Shown here piece after piece: positions 12,808 through 24,500 of a stretch of 64,000 bases of DNA (positions are counted from its first letter, which is position 1; each line of letters opens with the position of its first letter). The stretch covers positions 18,870,501 to 18,934,500 of the forward strand of contig JALIGW010000013.1 in assembly GCA_023053685.1 (NCBI GenBank). The letters are read 5' to 3'. Source of the DNA: Diadophis punctatus similis. Its lineage: Eukaryota > Chordata > Lepidosauria > Squamata > Dipsadidae. Position numbers and translations under genes: made by a program. The notes beneath the pieces were generated by a model. The model was not told the DNA's origin. It made no database searches and saw nothing but the letters and a program-made list of their open reading frames with translations.

Positions 12808-13030
12808 AGCAATAGCAATAATACTTAGACTTACATGCCACTTCATAGTGCTTTATAGCCCTCTCTAAGTGGTTTACAGAGCCAGCATATTGCCCCCAAC
12901 AATCTGGGCCCTCATTTTACTGATCTTGGAAGGATGGAAGGCTAGTCAACCTTGAGCCGTCAGGATCGAACTGCTGACAGTTGGCAGAAGTAGCATGCAA
13001 TTCTGCATTCTAATCACTGCGCCACCGTGT
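12808..13030 (-). mobile_element. tRNA-derived SINE, family 2
   Basis: The reverse complement shows the tRNA-like head (GTGGCGCAGTGATTAGAATG), the shared body (AAAATGAGGGCCCAGATTGT) and a 3' end of GCTATTGCTAT repeats. Five other copies lie in the window. Confidence 0.8.
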
Positions 13031-13755
13031 TTCCTTGTGTGTAGAAACAATTGTTAATTTTAGCAGTTAGATCTCTTTCTACTTCTTGTCTTTGTTAGAG
13101 GATGCCCCCTGAATATAAAAAACTCAGAACATCATTGGTACAGCAAGCAGCATGCCACCAAAAAACTAAATGTTATTTTTTTCAAAAATGTTTTTGTTTA
13201 ACTTATCCTGTGGCTATTTCTTCTTTTTTTAAAGGAGTAGTAGGAATTAGGTTTTGGAGGTTTTTTGTTTGTTTGTTTGTTTTGCAATAGCAAACAACAG
13301 CATTAAGCTGCTATGGTGACCCTAGCATCACCGACAATATTCCAGAAGTCAGAAAAATGCAGAGCAGCCATTCACATTATGGTTCAAAAATCTCTATATT
13401 TGTTGCTGTGCATTTTGGATAGATTACGTGGCAGCTACCCAACATTTGGGGAATGTAAACATATTTGCCAGTTTTGAAATAAACTACTGGCATTCATATA
13501 CAATGTCTTCCATAGAAGGCACAGACAACTCAAAACAACCTTTGACCATCAGGAAATATAGTGATGTCATTCCCAATCATTTCTGAGACTCTCCATCATC
13601 TGAATTCATCTTTCAGCTGTTTTTTTTTCCTAAACAAATTTTTGAAATAAAACACCAGCCTGCAAATGCACATCACTGTTATTTTTCTTCTTCTTCAAAT
13701 GTCCTATGTGAAACAGAGAACTGTTCATAGAAGTAAGAGGTTGATCCCTTGGTAA
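13031..13755. other. Unassigned DNA
   Basis: No gene was seen. A (GTTT)n run lies at about 13262-13281. Confidence 0.4.
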
Positions 13756-14002
13756 AGGAGCCATGGTGGCACAGTGGTTAGAATGCAGTACTGCAGGCTA
13801 CTTCTGCTGACTGCCAGCTGACTGCAATTTGGCAGATCAAATCTCACCAGGCTCAAGGCTGACTCAGCCTTCCATCCTTCCGAGGTGGGTAAAATGAGGA
13901 CCCAGATTGTTGGGGGCAATAAGCTGACTCTGTAAACCCCTTAGAGAGGGCTGTAAAGCACTGTGAAGCAGTATATAAGTCTAAGTGCTATTGCTATTGC
14001 TA
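13756..14002 (+). mobile_element. tRNA-derived SINE, family 2 (near full length)
   Basis: The head GGTGGCACAGTGGTTAGAAT and the body GAGGACCCAGATTGTTGGGG are followed by GTATATAAGTCTAAGTGC and the (ATTGCT)n tail. This is the clearest family 2 copy here. Confidence 0.85.
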
Positions 14003-15033
14003 CATTGCACAGTTGGGCTATGGAGCTTGGCATGTAACCAAGGAAGATCACGAATGATACTAATATTCAGAAGGGCACCAGGCTGAAAAACCAGCACTGC
14101 TATTGCCACCCCCTTCCAACAATAAGTTCACTCACCACTTTTAAATGGATGTACTAGAATGCAAAAACCACCTGATAAGGTCCAAGAGACTTTGAATCCT
14201 CTATCACAAATTAATAAAACATTAATTTCAAAAAATCAATGAAAGGAAGACTTTGCTCACTTGAGACTCTTCTTCACAAGCCACAAATCATACCTTCTGG
14301 TTTATAAATTGATTGTGGAGCTTATGGGATATACAGAATGGATCCTGATTCTCTATTTGCTTGAAATGTTTGGAGATATGACAATATTTACAAACTCATG
14401 TACGATACACACCTATATATTTACTCTTCTGATTAAAGTCAGGACAAAAAATAACATCAAATAAAAACAATATTCAGAGATACATTATTTGAGTGCATGT
14501 TTTAATGTCAGTGACATAAAACTTAGTTGTAGAGCTGATAGTATTAGAATCAGGATGTAAAAACTTTCTATAAGAAAGGTACCGTATTTGTCCTGGACAC
14601 AGATACAAAAGAGGAAATAAAAGGAATAAAATAAATAAATAAAAAGGACTCCATTTATCCCTATAAAAATTACGCTACCCCAATACATGGAATATGGTTT
14701 CAATCACCTACATTCTAAGGGACCTTCCTTATGCTGACCTCCACCCTATGCAATATCCTTTCCTTGGTGTTATAAGGGCCACAATCTTCCTTAAATTCTG
14801 CTAATAAATTGTATTAATATGTGCTTTCAGCCTTTATTGAACTGGGGTATCTAACATAAGCACATCAACATGGCTGTTTTACTTTCCTTGTAGTTTTGTT
14901 TTGCTTATGTTCTGCTGTTCACTGCTAGAGTAACTCTGGATTTGAACAAGTTATAAATATTGCACAATAAATAGAAAACTGCTGGAGATGAATTAATGAA
15001 TGAAACTTGAATGATTCCGCTAAATAATAGGAC
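14003..15033. other. Unassigned AT-rich DNA
   Basis: No gene or repeat boundary was recognised. Confidence 0.4.
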
Positions 15034-15041
15034 ATGCCAAT

Positions 15042-15295
15042 CAGGGGTGAATTCTTCTGCTGCCTGTTCGCTCAGGGACGTGACGGCGGGCGGGCGCGCA
15101 CGCATTGTGCGCTGCATGCGCATGTACAGTACTTTTTAAAAGCTTATGCGCATGCACAGAAGCAAAAAACAAGATGGCGGCGCCATAGGCTTGGAGACGT
15201 GGCAGGCCTGGGTCGCTGCCGGTTCTAGCGACCCAGGCCGCCACATTGCTACCGATTCTATAGAACCAGTCCGAACTGGTAGGAACCCACCTCTG
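15042..15295. mobile_element. Family B hAT-like element, copy 1
   Basis: Ends CAGGGGTGAATTC and GGAACCCACCTCTG. It is flanked by the perfect 8-bp direct repeat ATGCCAAT (15034-15041 and 15296-15303), the hallmark length of hAT insertions. The interior is GC- and CpG-rich and holds AAGATGGCGGCGCCAT (15171-15186), which contains a YY1-like core. There is no coding capacity. Confidence 0.88.
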
Positions 15296-15656
15296 ATGCC
15301 AATGTTACATTTCAGTTATTGCTGTGATTCCTATTTTTGTAAAAGAAAGATATTTATCTTGCTATATAATTCATTCTATAGTCAGGCTTGCAAACTGAAA
15401 ATTATTGTACATGAATGTCACATAACAGTCATTAATTACAAATTTTTAGAAGCAATGCAAAGGTCAGAGGTGAGCCTTCCAACCAAAAGGTTAAAGAGTT
15501 ACATTAACTAGAGATCTAAGTTCATCACTGTAAGTTTATATCCTTTTCTTTTTTAAAACTCACCTTTATTAACAGCAAATGTTTATCTAAAGCTGTGATA
15601 TTGATTAAGGGATTTGTTAAGAATTAAGAATTCAGTCGATAATGAAAAGCTTTATA

Positions 15657-16156
15657 CAGGTAGTCCTCGACTTACAACCACAATTGACTCCAAAATTTAT
15701 GTTGCTAAGCGAGACAGTTGTTAAGTGAGTTTTGCTCCATTTTATTACTTTTCTTGCCACAGTTGTTAAGTGAATCACTGCAGTTGTTAAGTTAGTAACA
15801 CAGTTGTTAAGTGAATCTGGCTTCCCCACTGATTTTACTTGTCAGAAGATTGCAAAAGGAGATCATACGACCCCGGGACAGTGCAACCGTCATAAATATG
15901 AGTCAATTGCCAAGCGCCTGAATTTTTATCATGTGACCCAGTAGTGTGTTCTAAATTCCCTCACTACCAGTTTGCGCGCGCGCATACGCAGAAGCGTCCC
16001 AGGCAGGTGGGCGGAGCCTCCCGCCGCCGCTACTGGTTCGCCGCTGATGTGACCATGGGGATGTTGCAACAGTCATAAGTGTGAAAACCTGTCATAAGTC
16101 ACTTTTTAGTGTAACTTTGGTCAGTAAATGAACTGCTGTAAGTCAAGGACAAGCTG
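15657..16156 (-). mobile_element. Family A inverted-repeat element, copy 3 (interrupted)
   Basis: Ends CAGGTAGTCCTCGACTTAC and AGTCAAGGACAAGCTG, bordered by TA. It runs opposite to copy 2 and is split by a family B insertion at 15939-16046. Confidence 0.8.
15939..16046. mobile_element. Family B element, short internally deleted copy 2
   Basis: A 108-bp insertion inside a family A copy, flanked by the perfect 8-bp repeat ATGTGACC (15931-15938 and 16047-16054). It keeps the GCGCGCGC...ACGCAGAAGCGTCC core and lacks much of the usual right end. Confidence 0.85.
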
Positions 16157-16823
16157 TACTTACTTGGATTCCAACTTGTACCATTAAACATGGAACCTGT
16201 TTTACACTGCTAGATAGAGATATACACAATATTAGAAAAAGAAATTATGAAAAGTTGTGCACCTTGTCACACAAATATGTTGATATTACAGTCTTGGACC
16301 ACAATTCCAAAGCTATTACTGCTCCTACAGTGACACTTATAACACTGCAGTTTGCTATACTACCCAGATTTTCAAAACTCAAACAATGGATTATTTTTTT
16401 CCAACTAAAAGATAACAGCAAGTTATCTTACGTTTCACGACTTTACCACTATCTCACATTTCTGGTCAAATTCAACATATTCTCTGTTATCTGCTGGCAC
16501 ACTAAAGAATATCAGCTAGAAAATGAAGCAACTCATAAGAATCTGTTATCTGATTTGTATAAACAAATATACAATGAAGACCTGGAAAGACTTCTAAAGC
16601 TCTTCCAGTATATCTTGTTTCTAATTCATTTATTATTCTATTTTTAAATAATGTTTCAACATTCTGCGGAATATACTTTTCATAGTTTTACTCCGTGAAA
16701 CTTTATCCTCCATCTACCAACTTCAAAAGAAGTCTTTATTGCTCTCTATTGTCCAATAACAAATCCCTGCAAATATCCATACAGCATCTACTAAGATTCC
16801 AGATGTTATAACGCTTATGATTA
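16157..16823. other. Unassigned AT-rich DNA
   Basis: A 130-codon open frame lies within 16255-16647, but it resembles no family I know and its composition fits chance. Confidence 0.4.
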
Positions 16824-17571
16824 CAGTAATCCTCAACTTGCAACCGTTCATTTAATCATCATTAAAAGTTACAATGGCACTGAAAAAGCGCCTCAAGTCA
16901 TCGTTTTCATGCTTATGACTGTTGCAGCATGCCCACAGGTACTTGATTAAACTTTGGATGCTTGGCAACCAGCATGTATTTACAATTGTCACATGGTCCC
17001 AGGCAGGGGTGGGTTCCTACTTACTCGCTGCCGGTTCGCTTCCTACCACGCATGAGCATGGCAAAAAATCCGAAAATAATAATAATAATTTTTAAAAATC
17101 TGAAAACAAGATGGCGACCACATGCACAGTGCCAGAAACTCGGCTTCTGTGCATGTTCAGAAGAAGAAAAAAATAAAAAAATTCCCCACAAAAAAGATGG
17201 CGGCACCCAGGGACTGGCATCGACCGAACCGGGTTGGTGATGTCATCATGACATCACCAGTGGGTCGCTACCGGTTCACCCAAACTGGTCCGAACCAGGA
17301 GGAACCCACCCCTGGTCCCAAGGTCCTGGGATTTTATTTGCAATTATCTTAGGTTGCTTCTGACAAGCAAAGTCAAAGGGGGAGAAGTCAGATTCACTTA
17401 ACAGCCGCATGATTCACTTAACAACTTCAGTGATTCTCTTAACAATTTCAGTGAATCACTTAAAAACCACGGCACAAAGGTCATAAAATGGGACATGGCT
17501 CACTTAACAGCTGTCTTGTTTAGTAATAGAAATTTTGAGCACTATTGTAGTTTTAAGTCGAGGACTCCTTG
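16824..17571 (+). mobile_element. Family A inverted-repeat element, copy 4 (interrupted)
   Basis: The left end CAGTAATCCTCAACTTGC and the right end TAAGTCGAGGACTCCTTG are recognisable but decayed. A family B element interrupts it at 17004-17314. Confidence 0.72.
17004..17314. mobile_element. Family B hAT-like element, copy 3
   Basis: Ends CAGGGGTGGGTTCC and GGAACCCACCCCTG, perfect inverted repeats. Flanks GTCCCAGG (16996-17003) and GTCCCAAG (17315-17322) match at 7 of 8 positions. It carries two AAGATGGCG-type motifs (17108 and 17194). Confidence 0.88.
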
Positions 17572-18245
17572 CACGTACCTATCCAAATAAGTAAAAGAAA
17601 TAAAACTTCAGAATACTATTGTTCTATCCCCACGCTTTTACTGCTCACAACTCCAGCAGTTTTCTAGAACATAGATATATATGTTATCGATGTAACATAG
17701 GTAAAATAGAACATAGATATAGCAGTTCTAGAAGATAGATATAGTAAAAATGTTCATCACAAGCAGGGAGAGAGCCTAACCAGCTTGTCACACTAATTGA
17801 TTATGAATGTTTATGATCATCATTCAAAGACAAAGGGAGGCTGCTCCGAACTTTTAAAACTCTGAGTATTTTTTTCAAAAAGAAGAATATTTACATGGCC
17901 GCTCATTCCAAATGCATGACTTTGAGGGGTTAACAATAATTAAAACAAAATAAAAACATCAACAATTATTGTTATACACATAATCCACAACCAAGGTAAA
18001 AAAAAATAACACAGATTAGTACAGCCTCCACACAGGCTCAGATACACACCCAGATCTCCAGGCCTGATGACAGGTACCATGTCTTTAAAGCCGTGGGAAA
18101 GGCAACGGGGCTGGGCCCATGTTTTCTCTGGAGGACTGATATTGAAAAGAGCAGGCACTACAACAGAAAAGGCTTAAGAGTATCAACTGGTATTTTAAGC
18201 CAGATCATTGAGTTTGACAGTCCAGATATAATGGACCTTAACAGT
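17572..18245. other. Unassigned DNA
   Basis: A degenerate run of ACATAGATATA-like units lies at about 17660-17740. Nothing else was recognised. Confidence 0.4.
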
Positions 18246-18420
18246 TAAGAAGTCAAATCAAACCAACTCCTAATGACATCCATGTAATCTTCTTGGCTGA
18301 ATATGGAAAGGGTTTGCCACTGCTTTCTTCCAACCTGCCAGTCTAGTCTAAGCAGGTACAACTGATCCTAATCATTTTTGAACCCAGACTCATCAGTCAG
18401 GCACTGTCTCTTCCTGAGAT
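18246..18420 (-). mobile_element. tRNA-SINE 3' part (family 1, Bov-B-like tail)
   Basis: The phrases CCAACTCCTAATGACATCC and GGGTTTGCCACTGCTTTCTT match the reverse of the central and 3' parts of squamate tRNA SINEs that share a tail with Bov-B. The head is missing or decayed. Confidence 0.5.
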
Positions 18421-18712
18421 ATAACATACAAGTAAATGACTACAGTTGATTGCACCTTAAACAGTTTGCATTAATTGTTTCTGGTACAATATTGTTTGTT
18501 GTGCTTTTTAGGTCAATTGACCTATTTCTAATAAGGCGTAAGAAAGACCCATTTGTGCTTTCTGTTTTAACTTTCACCGCATAGGAGAAAGATCACAGAA
18601 ACTAGAATTTGTGGCCAAGTTCCATTAAGGACTATCTTTGCTAGATCAGTCTTGTGCACTGACCTGATCCCAAAGCAAAGGCATTTGGCCCTTCAAGCCT
18701 GTATAGATAAAT

Positions 18713-18845
18713 CAATGTTTTTCAACCTTAGCAACTTTAACATGTACAGACTTCAACTACCAGAATTCCCCAGCCAGCATGGGGAATGCTGGGAGTTAAA
18801 GCCCACATGACTTATGGCTGCTGAGGCTGAGGCTGAGAAACATTG
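18713..18845. mobile_element. Palindromic hAT-like MITE, decayed
   Basis: The left end CAATGTTTTTCAACCTTAGC pairs with the right end CTGAGAAACATTG. The core CAGAATTCCCCAGCCAGC is shared with the copies at 11649 and 28191. Flanks AGATAAAT and AGATAGAA match at 6 of 8 positions. Confidence 0.6.
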
Positions 18846-18974
18846 AGATAGAAGATTGGCATGCAATAAAAAATTATAATGGTGCTTATTAAAAGAATAT
18901 TTACACCATACTACCATATCTCACTTAAACAAGCCAAATAGGACAAGACTTTACCCTTAAAATGATATTAAAAT

Positions 18975-19204
18975 GTGCCGAGGTGGCACAGCAGTTAGAG
19001 TGGGGTACTGCAGGCCACTTTAGCTGACTGTGATAAGCAGTTCAGCTGTTCAAATCTCACCGGCTCAAGGTTGACTCAGCCTTCCATCCTTCCGAGGTAG
19101 GTAAAATGAGGACCCAGATTGTTGGTGGCAATGTAAATATACATTGCTTTATGGTGTAAACCGCTTAGAGAATGCTTGCACTATGAGGCGGTATATAAGT
19201 CTAA

Positions 19205-19295
<91 letters not shown>

Positions 19296-19330
19296 ACAAA
19301 CAAACAAACAAACAAACAAATAAATAAATA
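18975..19330 (+). mobile_element. tRNA-derived SINE, family 2, with long (AAAT)n tail
   Basis: The head AGGTGGCACAGCAGTTAGAG and the body GAGGACCCAGATTGTTGGTG end at GGCGGTATATAAGTCTAAT. The tail then passes into a (AAAT)n/(AAAC)n run to 19330. Confidence 0.8.
19204..19330. repeat. (AAAT)n with internal (AAAC)n microsatellite
   Basis: A tetranucleotide array of about 127 bp, seeded by the SINE tail. A block of AAAC units lies near its right end. Confidence 0.9.
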
Positions 19331-19495
19331 TTTTTACATGCAGGCTTGCATGGCGCGATTAAACCTTAGCTATTTAGCTAAGACACTGTAACCAGACAAG
19401 TTTTCCATTAACGTAGGCATAAAAATGAAGACAAATGGAAACATGAACACAATCCTTTTTATAGTCAGTGACCAGTGCATGGAAGCATGCAGGTA

Positions 19496-19892
19496 CATGT
19501 AATCCTCAACTTAAGACCACAATTGATCCCAAAATTTCTGTTGCTATGCGAGACAGTTATTAGGTGAGTTTTCCCCGTCCCCATTTTACGACTTTTCTTG
19601 CCACAGTTATTAAGTGAATCACTGCAGCTGTTAAGGTAGTAATCTGATTGTTAAGTGAATCTAACTTCCCCATTGACTTTGCTTGTAAGAAGGTGGCAAA
19701 AGATGACCCCCTGACCCTGGCAGACTGCAACTTAAATATGAGTCAGTTACCAAGTGTCTGAATTTTATTGATGTGACCAGGGGGATGCTGCAATGGTTAT
19801 AAGTGTGAAAAATGGTCATAAGTCACTTTTTTCAGTGCTGTTGTAACTTCAAACGTTCACTAAATGAACTATTGTAAGTCAAGAACTACCTG
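19496..19892 (-). mobile_element. Family A inverted-repeat element, copy 5
   Basis: The left end CATGTAATCCTCAACTTAAG is decayed; the right end TAAGTCAAGAACTACCTG is followed by TA. Orientation is as in copy 3. Confidence 0.75.
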
Positions 19893-19923
19893 TATCTAAT
19901 GTGGACCTTGACTATCACTAAGT

Positions 19924-20304
19924 CCGTGATGGTGAACCTATGGCACGCGTGCCACAGGTGGCACGCAGCACCCTCTCTGTTGGCACATGAGCCGTCGCCC
20001 CAGTTCAGCTCTGCCACACATGCGTGCGTGCCTTCCGCTGGCCAGCTGGTCATCAGGTCTCTGCCACACATGTGGGAGGTGGGGTGCGTGTGTGGGGATG
20101 TGCATGCATGCATGGGGTGGGACACATGCGGGGGGTCATGCATGCATGCATGGGAGGCAGGGGGCATGTGGGGAATCATGCATGCGGGGGCCAGGGGGCA
20201 TGTGGGGGTACACGTGCATGCACAGGGGTCAGCACGCATTGCATTTTGGGGATTCAGGCACACGCGCTTTGGGCACTCCGTCCAGAAAAGGTTAGCCATC
20301 ATTG
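19924..20304. mobile_element. hAT-like non-autonomous element
   Basis: Begins CCGTGATGGTGAACCTATGG and ends AAAGGTTAGCCATCATTG, which are inverted repeats. The perfect 8-bp duplication CACTAAGT flanks it (19916-19923 and 20305-20312). The inside is rich in GCATG/CATGC words; open frames on both strands here come from that composition. Confidence 0.85.
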
Positions 20305-20423
20305 CACTAAGTGTTGTATTTTTTTTATTCTTGATGAACATATTTTATTCTCCTTGTGTACACTGAGAGCATATACACCAAAGACAAATTCCTTGTGTGT
20401 CCAATCACACTTTGCCAATAAAG

Positions 20424-20493
20424 AATTCTATTCTATTCTATTCTATTCTATTCTATTCTATTCTATTCTATTCTATTCTATTCTATTCTATTC
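20424..20493. repeat. (ATTCT)n microsatellite
   Basis: About 14 pentamer units extend directly from the AATAAAGAATTCT end of the LINE. Confidence 0.92.
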
Positions 20494-20495
20494 TC

Positions 20496-20945
20496 TAGAT
20501 CAGGAATATAATATTTGGCAATAAAGCTTGTCTTTTCACCAATTCATCTTATAAATAAGAAAGTGACAAGATGGTATTAAATGAATACACAAATCAGACA
20601 CTGGAGATGCAAAGACAAAAAAAGTTAACTATTTCATGTGTTGCTATCACATGTACCATATCATCTTTTTCTGTTGGGTCAGCAAAGGTTTAACACATTA
20701 ATATAACAAGATTTAAAATTATTAGGGGGGATTACTGTATACTGTAGCAATAAATATAGCCCTTTTTTGCTGTTAAATAATCTCGAAGATGCATTAATGA
20801 AACAAGGCATTTTAGAATTCAGTCATTTCACACTACATGAAACTTAACTGACAACAGATTTTATACTGCTCCATACATTCCAGTAATTTAAATACTGTAG
20901 CCACTCATTGGTAATTTAATGTTTACCAAACAGTGTTATGGGAAC
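20496..20945. other. Unassigned AT-rich DNA
   Basis: No gene or repeat was recognised. Confidence 0.4.
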
Positions 20946-21095
20946 AGGGGCGTGCATAAGCGCACTAGCGTGCCTACCCTGCCTGTCCTAATGTCCCCTT
21001 GTTTTCATAAAATATCATGTACTCATAACCATACTTGTACATCTTATATATTCACAATCATGTTTGTACTTTGTCTGCAACCATATACACGCTTG

Positions 21096-21097
21096 GA

Positions 21098-21192
<95 letters not shown>

Positions 21193-21193
21193 A
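21096..21193. repeat. (AAAT)n microsatellite, left part
   Basis: Uninterrupted ATAA-type tetramers up to the copia 5' LTR. The last five bases, ATAAA, form the target duplication. Confidence 0.95.
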
Positions 21194-21459
21194 TGTTGGA
21201 ATATTCATGACTGGGAGAGCCATGTGATTGAGTCAGCCAATCCGGCTGAAGTGTTAATTGAGCATGTCCAGAAACTTAGCAAGAAGAAGGGTGTGGTTTA
21301 GTCTGTCCACCATTAAAGCTTGCTGTGAAAACATCTCAACATGTGATCTGAAACAAAGTGTGGTATTGTTAATGTTTTATTCTACTTATAAAGAAGTTAT
21401 TTGAATCAGCAAAATGCAGTTATCTTCTGAAGCTTCTGATTTATTGCGTAACTCTGACA
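21194..21459 (+). repeat. 5' LTR of the copia element
   Basis: 266 bp, from TGTTGGAATATTCATGAC to GCGTAACTCTGACA. It carries a TATA-box-like TATAAAG (21387-21393) and an ATTAAA (21312-21317) that could act as a polyadenylation signal; U3/R/U5 limits cannot be fixed from sequence. Confidence 0.95.
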
Positions 21460-21473
21460 GGTTATGGGCCCAG
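21460..21473 (+). promoter_or_regulatory. Primer-binding site for internal initiator tRNA-Met
   Basis: GGTTATGGGCCCAG follows the LTR with no gap. It is the exact complement of the anticodon stem-loop segment CTGGGCCCATAACC of vertebrate initiator tRNA-Met, not of the tRNA 3' end. By linear count this segment ends at about nucleotide 39 of the tRNA, the length of the 5' half-tRNA primer known for Drosophila copia. Confidence 0.88.
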
Positions 21474-21575
21474 AAATCGCTCAAGAAGTAAAGTTAAAAC
21501 TGCATTGTAATTTAAAGCTGATAAGAAGCTGTCTGTGTTGTTAAAGGAACAGGCAGAGAAGAAAAGTAAAGCAGG

Positions 21576-24500
21576 ATGGCTGCTGCTATGGAATTTAAAG
21601 ACAGTCCAATACCTAAATTGGGGAAGAAAAATTATTTAATTTGGGCTGCAAAAATGGAATGTTTTTTGAAAGCAAAAGAATTATGGGACATCGTAGCAGA
21701 CCCCCCACAAGGTGTGCTTGGAGCAGCAGATCAAAAGGCTCATGACAAAGCTATGGCTTATATTCTCTTAAGTCTGGGGGATGATCAATTCTTAAATGTA
21801 GCTGAATTAAAGTCTGCAAAAGAAATATGGCAGAAATTGAAAGCAGTACATGTCAATGTTTCTGCGTGTAATGTGGTCCAACTTTCGAGAAAGCTTTTCA
21901 GAATGAGTTTGCAGACAGGAGGTTCTATGGAAGATCATTTAATGAAAATGCAGTCTAATTTTCTAGAATTGGAGCAACGTGGAGTAAAGTTTCCAGAGTC
22001 CCAGAAAGTTTTATTAGTGTTAAATAGTTTGGATCAGAGCTGGGAGACTGTATCAGCTATTTTTGAAAGTAAGCCAGAAGCAGATTTGAATTTGGAGGCT
22101 TTGAAATCGTGTTTATTGAATGAATATGAGAAAAGGCTTTTCAGCCATGCTGATGGAAAATTCCACAGGCGGGGGCCCAACAAGGAGTACAGTGGAAACT
22201 TACAGCAAGTCTCCAGCAAAATTTTCCACAGGCTGCCTATCTCTAGCAACAGCCGAGGTGTCTGCAGACAAGAGGAGAGCAGAGGCAGGAGAGATCAAGT
22301 TACACAGCCACAATTCTGCAAGCAAGATAAGAAAGCATGTTTCATTTGTGGAGAAACCAATCATCTGCAGAAAAGCTGTGCACAGAGAAGAAATATGCAA
22401 GACAAGAGACATTATTTGCAAGGACAGATTGCAGTTGCAAAAGTTTGTTATAATAACAATAGAGACAAATGGTTGATTGACAGTGGGGCTAGTCAAACAA
22501 TTGTTAATAATTCTGACTTATTTTCCAGATTTTTCCCAGGAAACCATGAAGAAGTGGCCTTAGCCAATGGTCAAAAGGCTAAAATCATTGGAAGAGGCGA
22601 TGTGCAAATTCCATATTTGGACTCCAGGTTTACTGATGTGTTATGTGTACCTGAAATGGAGCATAATTTGTTAAGTGTGTCTAGTTTAGACAAGCAAGGT
22701 TATGAAACCACATTTGTTAATGGGAAGTGTATCATCCAAAGAAATGGGAATGTTTGTGCACAGGGCATAAAAGAGGATAATCTTTATGTATTGCAGGGAC
22801 AAAAGGTCCCACATTGTTCCCAGATATTTAAAAATGTAGCAGAACATAATTCGTGTGTTCATCTTCTGCACAGACGACTTGGTCATGCTAATTTTAAAGT
22901 TGTTCAACAAATGAAAGAATTTGCAGAAGGATTAGATTTGAAGGGATGTAAGGCATATTTGGATTGTGTAGTATGCAAAGCATCGAAATCCAAAGCATTC
23001 CCAGTTAGCAAGTTTAGCACAAGACAAACCACAAGAGCTCTAGAACTGGTGCATGCTGATTTAATTGGGCCTATGCAAGCCAGTTTGGGAGGAGCAAAGT
23101 ATGCGCTGGTCATTGTGGATGACTACAGCAGGTTTGGGTTTTGCTACTTACTTAAGAGTAAAACAGAGGTGCTACAGCAATTTAAGCAATGGTTAAGCTT
23201 TGTAGAGAGAAGGTACAAACAACAGGTATGTCAGTTGCAAACTGACAGAGGTTCTGAATTTATGTCAACAAATTTTCAACAATGGTTGAGACAATTGGGA
23301 ATAAGACACAGGCGCACAAATCCTTACACACCGGGGGAGAATGGAATAGCTGAAAGGAGGAATGGTGTTTTGCAAACAATGAAAGACTCATTACTGGAGG
23401 ATTCTGGTATGAGCAGGTCATATTGGGGTGAAGCCATACTGACTGCCAATTATTTAGTTAATAGGCTGTGGAGTTCATCCATCAATAATACTCCATATGC
23501 AATGCTATATGGGAGAAAGCCTTCTCTAGCACATTTAAAAATATTTGGAAGTACTGCATGGGTACATATTCCAAAGGCAATCAGAAGAAAGGGACAACAA
23601 AAGGCTAGAAAGCTCAGATTTGTGGGCTATGAGCCAGGCTCAAAAGGGTATCGCTTTAGCGATGGAAGTAAAAGGATAGTGATTTCAAGGTCTGCTAGTT
23701 TTGCAGAACAAAATTGGAACAGAATTGATGCAAATTCTGAAAATGTCTCACTTAGTGACGGTGATCCACTTAGCGACGGTGATCCACTTAGTGACAATAA
23801 CTCATTTAATGATGGTGAATCATTTACTGAAGGTGTCAATGTTCAGGGAGGAGAGTCTGAACAAGATATGAAGCCAGAAAAGCTTGAAACACAAGAACAG
23901 GCAATGCCACGTAGGTCAGAGCGTAAGAACAGAGGGGTTCCGCCAGACAGGTATTCTGCCAGTAAAGTTAAAGTGTGTAATGTGTGGTATGAGCCAAGAA
24001 ACTATAAGGAAGTATTGGCATTACCAAAAGTTGAACAAGAAAAGTGGAAGGAAGCCATGGATAAAGAGATGAAATCCATGGGCGATCATGAAGTGTTCAC
24101 ATCTATGACTTTGCCACAGGGTACGAAAGCTGTAGGATGTAAGTGGGTATATAAGAAAAAGGTATTACCCAATAATGAAGTACAGTATAAGGCAAGATTG
24201 GTGGCACAAGGTTTTTCTCAATTAAAGAATGTGCACTATGATGAGGTGTTCGCGCCAACTGTAAAAGGTGAGAGCATAAGACTAGCACTGGCATTAGCAT
24301 CAGCATACAGGCATAGAATTTGGCATTTTGATATAACCACTGCATTCCTCAATGCTGAATTAGAGGAAGAAATTTATATGGTTCAAGCGCCAGGGTATGA
24401 AAATAAAAAGCCTAACATGGTGTATAAATTGAACAAGGCTATTTATGGGCTGAAGCAGTCAGCCAGAAATTGGAATATCTGTCTTGATACTGCATTGAAA

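Larger units (their letters stand above)
19903..20495 (+). mobile_element. CR1/L3-like LINE 3' end with (ATTCT)n tail, interrupted
   Basis: ACTGAGAGCATATACACC, AATTCCTTGTGTGTCCAATC and CCAATAAAGAATTCTATTC form the 3' UTR also seen at 36505-36930 and, inverted, at 51024-51512. The pentamer tail agrees with microsatellite-seeding CR1/L3 LINEs known from snakes. A hAT element (19924-20304) splits it. Confidence 0.7.

Noticed and set aside
13756..14002. Possible tRNA gene from the A/B-box-like head
   Set aside because: The head belongs to a multicopy SINE with a long body and tail. No cloverleaf with a proper acceptor stem is present.
16255..16647. 130-codon plus-strand open frame
   Set aside because: No recognisable motif, AT-rich composition and no splice or promoter context.
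19886..20524. Overlapping open frames of 100-166 codons on both strands
   Set aside because: They lie in a hAT element with GCATG repeats and in the (ATTCT)n array. His/Gly/Cys-rich translations reflect repeats, not genes.
21460..21473. Conventional primer site for a tRNA 3' end
   Set aside because: The site lacks the TGG start (complement of CCA) expected for 3'-end pairing, while the internal tRNA-Met match is exact over 14 nt.
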